Of a stretch of 64,000 nucleotides of DNA, positions 31,451 to 41,161 are shown piece by piece. The stretch is from Macrostomum hystrix (lineage: Eukaryota; Platyhelminthes; Macrostomidae): positions 2,728,001 through 2,792,000 of the forward strand of contig CATNEN010000008.1 of assembly GCA_950097015.1 (NCBI GenBank), in the 5' to 3' direction. The position numbers and the translations under genes were made by a program. Positions within the stretch are counted from its first letter, which is position 1, and the number at the start of each line of letters is the position of its first letter. The notes beneath the pieces were generated by a model. It worked only from the letters and a program-made list of their open reading frames with translations, was not told the DNA's origin and made no database searches.

Positions 31451-34400
31451 ATGACTGATAAGGCGCCGTTGGTCGCGAGTTCGAATCCCCTAGAGCAATT
31501 CGCCGTTGCCAATAGACTGGCCGCTTTCTGCGATAGAAACAATCTGGCCAAGCTGTGCCAGATCAACAGATTCTGGCAGCAAGTTGCTCAACGGGAGCTC
31601 AATCAGAGGCGTTGCTGCCCGGTTGCTAAGCGCGGCCTGCTCATGTACGAGTGGCAAACGAATCAGCAGCAGGCCAATGGTGACCGAAGGCAGAGGGATC
31701 TGGGCAACATAGAGTCTGCCAAACAATTCCAGCTGTTGCTAAGGCAACTGCGAACCGATTGGCACTCGCCGTATCGGTTATTGATTTTTTGCGACACCGA
31801 CTTTATCAGCGTTAATCCTCAACGCATAGACGGTTCCCACCTTGCTTCGCCGCCTGTTAAGCGATCGAAACGGAAGCAAACGGTCAGGGTCAGGGGTGGA
31901 GAGTGAAGGATCAGGGGATGGAGAGTGAAGGGTCAGTGGGTGGAGAGTTAAGGGTTAGGGGGTGGAGAGTGAAGGGTCAGGGGGTTGAGAGTGAAGGGTC
32001 AGGGGGGTGGAGAGTGAAGGGTCAGGGGGTTGATAGTGAAGGGTCAGGGGGTTGAGAGTGAAGGGTCAGGGGGTTGAGAGTGAAGGGTCAGGGGATGGAG
32101 AGTGAAAGGTCAGGGTTGGAGAGTGAAGGGTCAGGGGATGGAGAGTGAAGGGTCAGTGGGTGGAGAGTGAAGGGTTAGGGGATGGAGAGTGAAGGGTCAG
32201 GGGGGTGGAGAGTGAAGGGTCAGGGGGTTGAGAGTGAAGGGTCAGGGGGTTGATAGTGAAGGGTCAGGGGGTTGATAGTGAAGGGTCAGGGGGTTGAGAG
32301 TGAAGGGTCAGGGTTGGAGAGTGAAGGGTCAGGGGATGGAGAGTGAAGGGTCAGTGGGTGGAGAGTGAAGGGTTAGGGGGTGGAGAGTAAAGGGTTAGGG
32401 GGTGGAGAGTGAAGGGTTAGGGGGTGGAGAGTGAAGGGTCAGGGGGTGGAGAGTGAAGAGTCAGGGGGGTGGGGAGTGAAGGGTCAGTGGGTGGAGAGTG
32501 AAGGGTTAGGGGGGTGGAGAGTGAAGGGTCAGGGGGTGGACAGTGAAGGGTCAGGGGGTGGAGAGTGAAGGGTCAGGGGGTGGAGAGTGAAGGGTCAGGG
32601 GGTGGAGAGTGAAGGGTCAGGGGGTGGAGAGTGAAGGGTCAGGGGGTGGAGAGTGAAGGGTCAGGGGGTGGAGAGTGAAGGGTCAGGGGGTGGAGAGTGA
32701 AGTGTCAGGTAATGGATAGTGAAGGGTCCTGTAGTGGATAGTAAAGGGTCAGGTTTAAACTTAAGCGCCAGCTAAGACGATAAAAAGGTCTTTGGTGGGA
32801 ATAGTTAATTCCATGTGTATTCTTTTGGACTGGTCTAGTTGAAAACCTATTTTCGTTTGATGCCTTAGGCTCTGCACGAGCTGCTGGCCTACGCAGCCGC
32901 CGAGCTGCCACCGGGCGGGCGGCTCTACCTGGCTGTCAGTTTGGCTGGCGCCATCGGCACCCCGGATGGGGAGGGCGCCGCCCCTGTGGAGATGGAGACC
33001 AGCCGAAGCAGCGACGCACGGCAGATGCAGGTGTGCAGCTGATAGATACAGGTGTGCAGCTGATGCAAGTGTGCAGCTGATAGATGCAGGTGTGCAGCTG
33101 ATAGATGCAGGTGTGCAGCTGATAGATGCAAGTGTGCAGCTGTTAGATGCAGGTGTGCAGCTGCACAACTGATGCAGGTGTGCAGCTGTTAGATGCAGGT
33201 GTGCAGCTGTTAGATGCAGGTGTGCAGCTGTTAGATGCAGGTGTGCAGCTGATAGATGCAGGTGTGCAGCTGTTAGATGCAGGTGTGCAGCTGATAGATG
33301 CAGGTGTGCAGCTGATAGATGCAGGTGTGCAGCTGATAGATGCAAGTGTGCAGCTGTTAGATGCAGGTGTGCAGCTGTTAGATGCAGGTGTGCAGCTGTT
33401 AGATGCAGGTGTGCAGCTGTTAGATGCAGGTGTGCAGCTGTTAGATGCAGGTGTGCAGCTGATAGATGCAGGTGTGCAGCTGATAGATGCAGGTGTGCAG
33501 CTGTTAGATGCAGGTGTGCAGCTGTTAGATGCAGGTGTGCAGCTGTTAGATGCAGGTGTGCAGCTGATGCAAGTGTGCAGCTGATAGATGCAGGTGTTCA
33601 GCTGTTAGATGCAAGTGTGCAGCTGATAGATGCAGGTGTGCAGCTGATAGATGCAGGTGTGCAGCTGTTAGATGCAGGTGTGCAGCTGTTAGATGCAGGT
33701 GTGCAGCTGATGCAAGTGTGCAGCTGATAGATGCAGGTGTTCAGCTGTTAGATGCAAGTGTGCAGCTGATAGATGCAGGTGTGCAGCTGATAGATGCAGG
33801 TGTGCAGCTGTTAGATGCAGGTGTGCAGCTGTTAGATGCAGGTGTGCAGCTGTTAGATGCAGGTGTGCAGCTGATAGATACAGGTGTGCAGCTGATGCAA
33901 GTGTGCAGCTGATAGATGCAGGTGTGCAGCTGATAGATGCAGGTGTGCAGCTGATAGATGCAGGTGTGCAGCTGTTAGATGCAGGTGTGCAGCTGTTAGA
34001 TGCAGGTGTGCAACTGATAGATGCAAGTGTGCAACTGTTAGATGCAGGTGTGCAGCTGTTAGATGCAGGTGTGCAGCTGTTAGATGCAGGTGTGCAGCTG
34101 TTAGATGCAGGTGTGCAGCTGATAGATTGCAAGTGTGCAGCTGATAGATGCAGGTGTGCAGCTGATAGATGCAGGTGTGCAGCTGATAGATGCAGGTGTG
34201 CAGCTGATAGATGCAGGTGTGCAGCTGTTAGATGCAGGTGTGCAGCTGATAGATGCAGGTGTGCAGCTGTTAGATGCAGGTGTGCAGCTGTTAGATGCAG
34301 GTGTGCAGCTGTTAGATGCAGGTGTGCAGCTGTTAGATGCAGGTGTGCAGCTGATAGATGCAGGTGTGCAGCTGATAGATGCAAGTGTGCAGCTGTTAGA

Positions 34401-36482
34401 TGCAGGTGTGCAGCTGCACAACTGATGCAGGTGTGCAGCTGTTAGATGCAGGTGTGCAGCTGTTAGATGCAGGTGTGCAGCTGTTAGATGCAGGTGTGCA
34501 GCTGTTAGATGCAGGTGTGCAGCTGATGCAAGTGTGCAGCTGATAGATGCAGGTGTTCAGCTGTTAGATGCAAGTGTTCAGCTGTTAGATGCAGGTGTGC
34601 AGCTGTTAGATGCAGGTGTGCAGCTGTTAGATGCAGGTGTGCAGCTGATAGATTGCAAGTGTGCAGCTGTTAGATGCAGGTGTGCAGCTGATAGATGCAG
34701 GTGTGCAGCTGATAGATGCAGGTGTGCAGCTGATAGATGCAGGTGTGCAGCTGTTAGATGCAGGTGTGCAGCTGATAGATGCAGGTGTGCAGCTGTTAGA
34801 TGCAGGTGTGCAGCTGTTAGATGCAGGTGTGCAGCTGTTAGATGCAGGTGTGCAGCTGTTAGATGCAGGTGTGCAGCTGATAGATGCAGGTGTGCAGCTG
34901 ATAGATGCAAGTGTGCAGCTGTTAGATGCAGGTGTGCAGCTGCACAACTGATGCAGGTGTGCAGCTGTTAGATGCAGGTGTGCAGCTGTTAGATGCAGGT
35001 GTGCAGCTGTTAGATGCAGGTGTGCAGCTGTTAGATGCAGGTGTGCAGCTGTTAGATGCAGGTGTGCAGCTGATGCAAGTGTGCAGCTGATAGATGCAGG
35101 TGTTCAGCTGTTAGATGCAAGTGTGCAGCTGATAGATGCAGGTGTGCAGCTGATAGATGCAGGTGTGCAGCTGTTAGATGCAGGTGTGCAGCTGTTAGAT
35201 GCAGGTGTGCAGCTGATGCAAGTGTGCAGCTGATAGATGCAGGTGTTCAGCTGTTAGATGCAAGTGTGCAGCTGATAGATGCAGGTGTGCAGCTGATAGA
35301 TGCAGGTGTGCAGCTGTTAGATGCAGGTGTGCAGCTGTTAGATGCAGGTGTGCAGCTGATAGATGCAGGTGTGCAGCTGATAGATGCAGATGATCTAACG
35401 TTTGGATAATCTAGAACCGCTAATCTCCCAAGGGCCTGGCACATGTTCGTCTGTACTCCTACCCGGGCGATCCGCGCCAATTCGGTGTCGTGTCCGCTGG
35501 CGAGCCGCTACCGGAAGGTGCGACGCCTAAACTATTGCTAGCGTTGCCTAGCAACGCCAAGCGCAAGTTTGGCCACAGCCAGCCGGAATCGCAACTGTTG
35601 GCCGCCTACCCCAATCTGATTGTGTGCAGCGGACTCTGCCACGCGTTCCACAGTGTCACCAAAGTTGCCGACAACGAGTGCGCATTGGCAGCCGGCGTTG
35701 ATCATAGCCGGCTGGTGTTCTACGGCGATCGGCTGCGAGTTCTTTCAGCTATGGTTAAGGATGACAAGGATTTGGAACGGGTGAGCCGAACACCCAGTTC
35801 TGACACTCCACTTCCCCTACTGACACCCTGTTCTGACACTCCAATTCCCCTACTGACACCCTGTTCTGGCACTCCATTTCCCCTACTGACGCCCTGTTCT
35901 GGCACTCAATTCCCCCTACTGACACCCTGTTCTGACACTCCACTTCCCCTACTGACACCCTGTTCTGACACTCCACTTCCCCTACTGACACCCTGTTCTG
36001 ACACTCCACTTCCCCTACTGACACCCTGTTCTAACACTCCACTTCCCCTACTGACACCCTGTTCTGACACTCCACTTCCCCTACTGACACCCTGTTCTGA
36101 CACAGTGTTCTAACCATTCACTTTTCCTCCTGACGCTGCGCTCTCCCTCTCGGCAGTCTTATCCTATCGTCCTGACCCTGCACCTCCGCAGACGCTGCTC
36201 TCGCTGAAGACCTCCGATCTGCGCCCGCTGCAACCCGGACGCTGCCTGGCCTTCATGTTCATCTGCTGCGCCAAGGGTAGCAAGCACTACGGCGATGCTC
36301 CTGATGTGGAAACTGGCGCATTTCAGCGAGTGCTGCCCGGCGTCCCAGTGCTGGGCCTCTTCTCCCAGGGCGAATTTAGCAGGAACTGCTCGCCGGGCGA
36401 GAGATTCGCCGTCGCCAATGACGAATCGCCGTTGAGCTTGATTGGCTATAGGACTAGCCTGTGCGTGCTGTCCTGGTCCTGA
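31451..36482 (+). CDS. FBXO22: FBXO22-like F-box/FIST protein (four exons)
   Basis: FBXO22 is a substrate receptor of SCF ubiquitin ligases with a FIST-type sensor domain. Exons: 31451-31882, 32869-33030, 35433-35780, 36192-36482. All joins are phase 0, giving 410 residues against 403 in human. The N-terminus has a degenerate F-box (LEQFAVANRLAAFCDRNNLA, WQQVAQREL). YRLLIFCDTDFISVN matches the family's HTVLYMADSETFISL region. Exon 2 covers the start of FIST (LPPGGRLYLAVSLAGAIGTP), and exon 3 contains LYSYPGDPRQFGVVSAGEP. Exon 4 has the FIST_C signature (CLAFMFICCAKGSKHYG, FQRVLPGVPVLGLFSQGEF). The exon 1 and 2 donors are weak (ACG|GTCAGG and CAG|GTGTGC) and each is copied through the following intron by a minisatellite. 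The first 13 codons include a tRNA-box-B-like stretch. Confidence 0.92.
31883..32755. repeat. minisatellite, 22-bp unit, FBXO22 intron 1
   Basis: About 40 units of 22 bp, GGTCAGGGGGTGGAGAGTGA plus AG, beginning directly at the exon 1 donor (G|GTCAGGG). Variants carry GGGTTAGGGGG. Four G-runs per two units on the sense strand make G-quadruplex formation plausible. G-runs are also known intronic splicing enhancers. Confidence 0.95.
33031..35395. repeat. minisatellite, 21-bp unit, FBXO22 intron 2
   Basis: About 112 units of 21 bp, GATGCAGGTGTGCAGCTGTT plus A (or GATA for GTTA). Every unit reproduces the exon 2 end and donor (ATGCAG|GTGTGCAG) and carries a CAGCTG E-box palindrome. A 526-bp higher-order duplication is visible: the variant CTGCACAACTGATGCAGG occurs at 33161, 34414 and 34940. 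GATTGCAAGTG likewise recurs in the last two blocks. Open frames of up to 231 codons on both strands follow from the 3n period. Confidence 0.97.
35795..36115. repeat. minisatellite, 33-bp unit, FBXO22 intron 3
   Basis: Nine to ten units of 33 bp, ACTGACACCCTGTTCTGACA plus CTCCACTTCCCCT. It begins 15 bases after the exon 3 donor (CGG|GTGAGC). It is in frame with exon 3, so intron retention would append an 11-residue repeat (SDTPLPLLTPC) for about 110 residues before a stop. Confidence 0.95.
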
Positions 36483-36499
36483 CTGTAACCCTGAATTAG

Positions 36500-37335
36500 A
36501 TTACTTGGATTGAACTGATGGATTCTGATGGATTGAACTGATGGACTCTGATGGATTGAACTGATGGACTCTGATGTATTGAACTGATGGATTCTGATGG
36601 ATTGAACTGATGGATTCTGATGTATTGAACTGATGGATTCTGATGTATTGAACTGATGGACTCTGATGGATTGAACTGATGGATTCTGATGGATTGAACT
36701 GATGGATTCTGATGTATTGAACTGATGGATTCTGATGGATTGAACTGATGGATTCTGATGTATTGAACTGATGGACTCTGATGGATTGAACTGATGGACT
36801 CTGATGTATTGAACTGATGGATTCTGATGGATTGAACTGATGGATTCTGATGGATTGAACTGATGGATTCTGATGTATTGAACTGATGGATTCTGATGTA
36901 TTGAACTGATGGACTCTGATGGATTGAACTGATGGATTCTGATGGATTGAACTGATGGATTCTGATGTATTGAACTGATGGATTCTGATGGATTGAACTG
37001 ATGGATTCTGATGTATTGAACTGATGGACTCTGATGGATTGAACTGATGGACTCTGATGTATTGAACTGATGGACTCTGATGAATTGAACTGATGGAATC
37101 TGATGGATTGAACTGATGGACTCTGATGAATTGAATCGATGGACTCTTATGGATTGAATTGATGGACTCTGATGGATTGAATTGATGGACTCTTATGGAT
37201 TGAATTGATGGATTCTGATGAATTGAACTGATGGAATCTGATGGATTGAATTGATGGATTCTGATGAATTGAACTGATGGACTCTGATGGATTAAATTAA
37301 TGGACTCTGATAAGTTGAATTGATGAATTGTTGGC
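36500..37335. repeat. minisatellite, 23-bp unit, downstream of FBXO22
   Basis: About 36 units of 23 bp, ATTGAACTGATGGATTCTGA plus TGG, starting within 20 bases of the FBXO22 stop. They are probably in the 3' UTR or flank. ATAAAATAAAATAAAT at about 37396-37411 could supply a polyadenylation signal after the array. The 286-codon minus-strand frame is an artefact of the repeat. Confidence 0.95.
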
Positions 37336-37379
37336 AGTATGGATTGTTTTTGGAACCCCAAAATTATTTATTGTATTGT

Positions 37380-37944
37380 TTGTATTATAAAGATTATAAA
37401 ATAAAATAAATTATTTAATCCAATGCATATAGCAGATTAGCTTGCTCTCCTATTATGCGACATTCATTCCCTTGTTCAGTGCTAATGCATGTACTGTACC
37501 CTCCCAACAATCGCAATTTCGTATACATGTACAATCTTTCATTCGTTATATGCATAATTTTATATATACTCCTATTATATCGATTCGCATCATCGCGTAT
37601 AACGCTACTATTAAGTAGTAATTTTGTTTGTTTTCTTTCGTAAAGAAGTTAAAAAATGAATGCTTTTTATCATTATATTCTTGCGTTTCTTGTAAACTTC
37701 CATTTACCGTTTTGTTCGGTATTTTTTACATAAGGCGGAACCATTGCTTTCAGTTATTATATTGAGCTCACAATGCGACATTGTTTGAGGTTTTTCAGCT
37801 TTTGTTAAAGCCATATGGCTTTTTCAGCAATATTTCAAATTGGTCGGATAATTTCAAGAAAAATGAAAACTGCTATTTTGTTATTTTACTATTTGTTATA
37901 GCGTTTGCAAACTTTTTTCTCTTAACTGTTTTTACTGTTTCATT
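37380..37944. other. AT-rich intergenic, no gene seen
   Basis: AT-rich sequence after the FBXO22-flanking array. No coding-like frame or known element recognised. Confidence 0.5.
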
Positions 37945-38236
37945 AACAAACTGCGGCCCGCGGGCCAGATGCGGCCCTCAAAGCTCCCGAATCCGGCGCC
38001 CATTGCCCTTTCCAACACCTATTGTCTCATCTCATCTCTCTCATCTGGAGATGGAGAGTCTCATCTCTCCTCTTTCTCTTCTCTCCCGTGTCTCATCTCT
38101 CCAGTGTCTCATCTCTCCAGTGTCTCTTCTCTCCCGTGTCTCTTCTCTCCAGTGTCTCATCTCTCCCGTGTCTCCCGGCCCGCTGTCGTCTTTTAGGTTC
38201 TCTCTAATTGATTAGCTAAAAAGTTTGCCGACCCCT
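37945..38236. mobile_element. hAT-like element remnant with internal 15-bp array
   Basis: The left side reads AAACTGCGGCCCGCGGGCCA then GATGCGGCCC. The right end reads AAGTTTGCCGACCCCT, whose reverse complement AGGGGTCGGCAAACTT is the start expected for elements carrying that GC-rich box in many animals. The first bases on the left have decayed. Between them lies an array of about 9 units of 15 bp (TCATCTCTCCAGTGTC, TCTTCTCTCCCGTG; 38040-38180). Confidence 0.6.
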
Positions 38237-38339
38237 CGACTACACTTATTACAGCTCATCACATCCCATTCCATTACATCATCCATCCTTTCACCCTCCC
38301 CATACCTTAATCTATTCAATCACGCACCCCACTCTATCA

Positions 38340-39075
38340 CTCACCACATTCAATCACCCACGCCACTGCATGACCCACCCCAATTTATCACCCACCCCAC
38401 TGCATCACCCATCCCATTCTATCACCCATCACATTCTATCACCCACCCCATTTTATCACCCACCCATACTATCACCCATCCTATTCTATCACCCACCCCA
38501 TACTATCACCCATCCTATTCTATCACCCACCCCATACTATCACCCATCCTATTCTATCACCCACCCCATACTATCACCCATCCTATTCTATCACCCACCC
38601 CATACTATCACCCATCCTATTCTATCACCCACCCCATACTATGACCCGTCCCATTCTATTCTATCTATTCTATTCTATTCATCACCCATCCTATTCTATC
38701 ACCCATCCCATTCTATCACCCATCCTATTCTATCACCCACCCCATACTATCACCCATCCTATTCTATCACCCACCCCATACTATGACCCGTCCCATTCTA
38801 TTCTATCTATTCTATTCTATTCATCACCCATCCTATTCTATCACCCATCCCATTCTATCACCCATCCCACTGCATCACCCACCCCATTTTATCACCCACC
38901 CCACTGCATCACCCACCCCATTTTATCACCCACCCCACTGCATCACCCACCCCATTATATCACCCACCCCACTGCATCACCCACCCCATTATATCACCCA
39001 CCCCATTGCATCACCCACCCCATTTTATCACCCATTCAGCTTGCATCACTCATCTTATTCCATCACATCGCCGCG
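38340..39075. repeat. minisatellite, 16-18-bp unit (34-bp dimers)
   Basis: Pyrimidine-rich tandem repeats of CACCCACCCCATACTAT and CACCCATCCTATTCTAT, which alternate as 34-bp dimers in the middle. A block of about 142 bp with GACCCGTCCCATTCTATTC recurs at about 38643 and 38785. The array ends about 140 bases before the erlin ATG. Confidence 0.93.
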
Positions 39076-39216
39076 TTATCGTTAATCCCATGTCGTTCTC
39101 CACCCTATTTCATACATAATCCGTATTAGCGTAAATGAATAACTCATTATTAAGTCGCAGACCACGGACAAACAACGGCCGACCCCTGTTCTCTGTTTTC
39201 AGCGCGCAGTTCTAGC

Positions 39217-41161
39217 ATGAATCAGCTCTCTATCGCTGCAGCCCTGGTGGCCATCTTCGCCTCCAGCATATTCATGGGATTTCACACCGTGCCGGAGGGT
39301 AGGTCGATGAAATTAATTCTAAAAAGCATTTTAAACATTTTTTGTTTATTCCATAGCACAATATAGTGGTGAAATCCTGTTATCCTACTAAAAGTAGACG
39401 CTTACTTTTCTCTAGGCTACGTTGGTGTGTACTACAGAGCAGGAGCACTGCTAAAGACTGTCTCCCAGCCTGGCATGCACGTCATGTTCCCGTTTATTAC
39501 TAGCGTTCGTCACGTACAGGTAAGAAAAAATATTCCGATTCCCATCCTATGCTTCCTTCGTTTCTCTATACCGATATGTATCGAAAAAAGTATTTTTCGT
39601 GCACCTCCAGGTCACCCTGCAGACTGACGAAGTGAAAAATGTGCCCTGCGGCACCTCAGGCGGTGTTCTTATCTTTTTCGAGCGCATCGAAGTCGTGAAC
39701 ATGCTCGATATGGAGAGCGCCTACAATGTTGTTAAGAAATTCTCCGTAGATTACGATAGAACCCTTATCTATAACAAAATTCACCACGAACTCAACCAGT
39801 TCTGCTCAGTCAACACCCTGCAGGATGTCTACATCAATAAGTTTGGTGAGCCCGCTTCGTTCATACTCCCACACCTTCATTCTTTCTTTCAGTACTTCGT
39901 ATTCTCTTCATTCTAAGGCTAGAAAGAAATGGGTAGAAAGAAATGGGTAGAATAAGATGGGTAGAATGAAATGGGTAGAATGAAATGGGTAAAAAGAAAT
40001 GGGTAGAATGAAATGGGTAGAATGAAATGGGTAAAAAGAAATGGGTAGAATGAAATGGGTAGAATGAAATGGGTAGAGTGAAATGGATAGAATGAAATGG
40101 GTAGAATGAAAAGGACAGAAATAAAGGGGTAGAATGAAAAGGACAGAAATAAAGGGGTAGAATGAAAAGGACAGAATGAAAAGGGCAGAATGAAAAGGAC
40201 AGAATGAAAAGGGCAGAATGAAAAGTACAGAATGAAAAGGGCAGAATGAAAAGGGCAGAATGAAAAGGACAGAATGAAAAGGGCAGAATGAAAAGGACAG
40301 AATGAAAAGGGCAGAATGAAAAGGACAGAATTAAAGGGGTAGAATGAAAGGGGGTATAATTTAAAGAGTAGATAAAGTGGATAGCTAATGGAATTTTCTT
40401 TCTACCCCTTGTTCTTTCTACCCTTTTTATTCTATCATTTTCATTCTACCCTCTTCATTCTACCCTTTTTCATTCTACGCCTTTCATTCTACTCTTTCCA
40501 TTCTCCCATCATCCTTCTCCCTCCCATTGTGTCGCAATCACCCGGGGCCAATTCCGAACCCTCTCGCGCAGATCAAATCGACGAGAACCTGAAGTCAGCC
40601 CTGCAGGCCGACCTCACCAAGATGGCGCCCGGCCTCAGCGTGGTGGCTGTCCGCGTCACCAAGCCGAAGATCCCGGAGACTCTGCGCAAAAACTACGAAT
40701 CCATGGAGGCGGAGAAGACCCAGCTGATGATCGCCGTGGAGCGTCAACGAGTTGAAGAGAAACTGGCCGAAACTGAGCGCAAGAAGGCCGTCATCAACGC
40801 CGAGAAGGCCGCCCAGATCTCCCGCATCGAATGGGAGATGAAAATCACGCAGAAGGAGAGCGAGAAGAAGATCTCCGAGATTGAGGATCAGGCGGCCCTG
40901 GCCAGATCCCGAGCTCACACAGACGCCGAATTCTACAGATCCAAGCAGGCCGCAGACAGCGAGTTCTACAGGCTGCAGAAGGAGGCGGAGGGCAACAAGA
41001 TGCGACTAACTCCCCAGTACCTGGAGTACATTCGCCTGCAGGCCCTGCTAAACAATACCAAGATCTACTTTGGCCAGAGTATTCCCACAATGATTAGCGA
41101 CAACAATATCCCAATGAATGCTGCCGCGACGGCTGCCGGTAGCGGCAAACGGCAGCCTTAA
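39217..41161 (+). CDS. ERLIN2: erlin, ER lipid-raft SPFH protein (four exons)
   Basis: Erlins form large ER-membrane rings that bind activated IP3 receptors and recruit RNF170 for their degradation. Exons: 39217-39298, 39416-39519, 39611-39845, 40572-41161. All join in frame and give 336 residues (human ERLIN2 339). The N-terminal membrane anchor ([17 protein letters not shown]) is followed by the SPFH domain. It contains [38 protein letters not shown] and [15 protein letters not shown]. The coiled-coil part includes [16 protein letters not shown] and [14 protein letters not shown], and the C-terminal part has [11 protein letters not shown]. The glycosylation sequon of vertebrate erlin-2 (NYT in KNYTADYD) is replaced by KFS. 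ERLIN1 and ERLIN2 arose by vertebrate duplication, so the symbol marks similarity only. CTCTGTTTTCAG lies 14 bases before the ATG. Intron 3 is an inverted pair of arrays. Confidence 0.95.
39910..40515. repeat. inverted pair of 16-bp minisatellites, erlin intron 3
   Basis: From 39910 to about 40375 runs a purine-rich 16-bp unit: first GAATGAAATGGGTAGA, then GAATGAAAAGGACAGA/GGGCAGA. From about 40395 to 40510 runs the reverse-complement type (TCTACCC, TTTTCATTCTACCC). In the pre-mRNA the two arms could pair. The segment 40330-40385 is nearly repeated at about 42047-42105, outside the gene. Confidence 0.93.

Noticed and set aside
31883-32755. Interstitial telomere repeat
   Set aside because: GGGTTAGGG appears only as a variant inside a 22-bp unit; there is no run of hexamers.
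33147-34971. Multiple 100-230-codon frames in the 21-bp array
   Set aside because: They lie inside FBXO22 intron 2, between two exons that join in frame. They are periodic artefacts.
36501-37361. 286-codon minus frame downstream of FBXO22
   Set aside because: Translation of the 23-bp array; 23 is not a multiple of 3, so the peptide has a 23-residue period, and no unit contains a stop.
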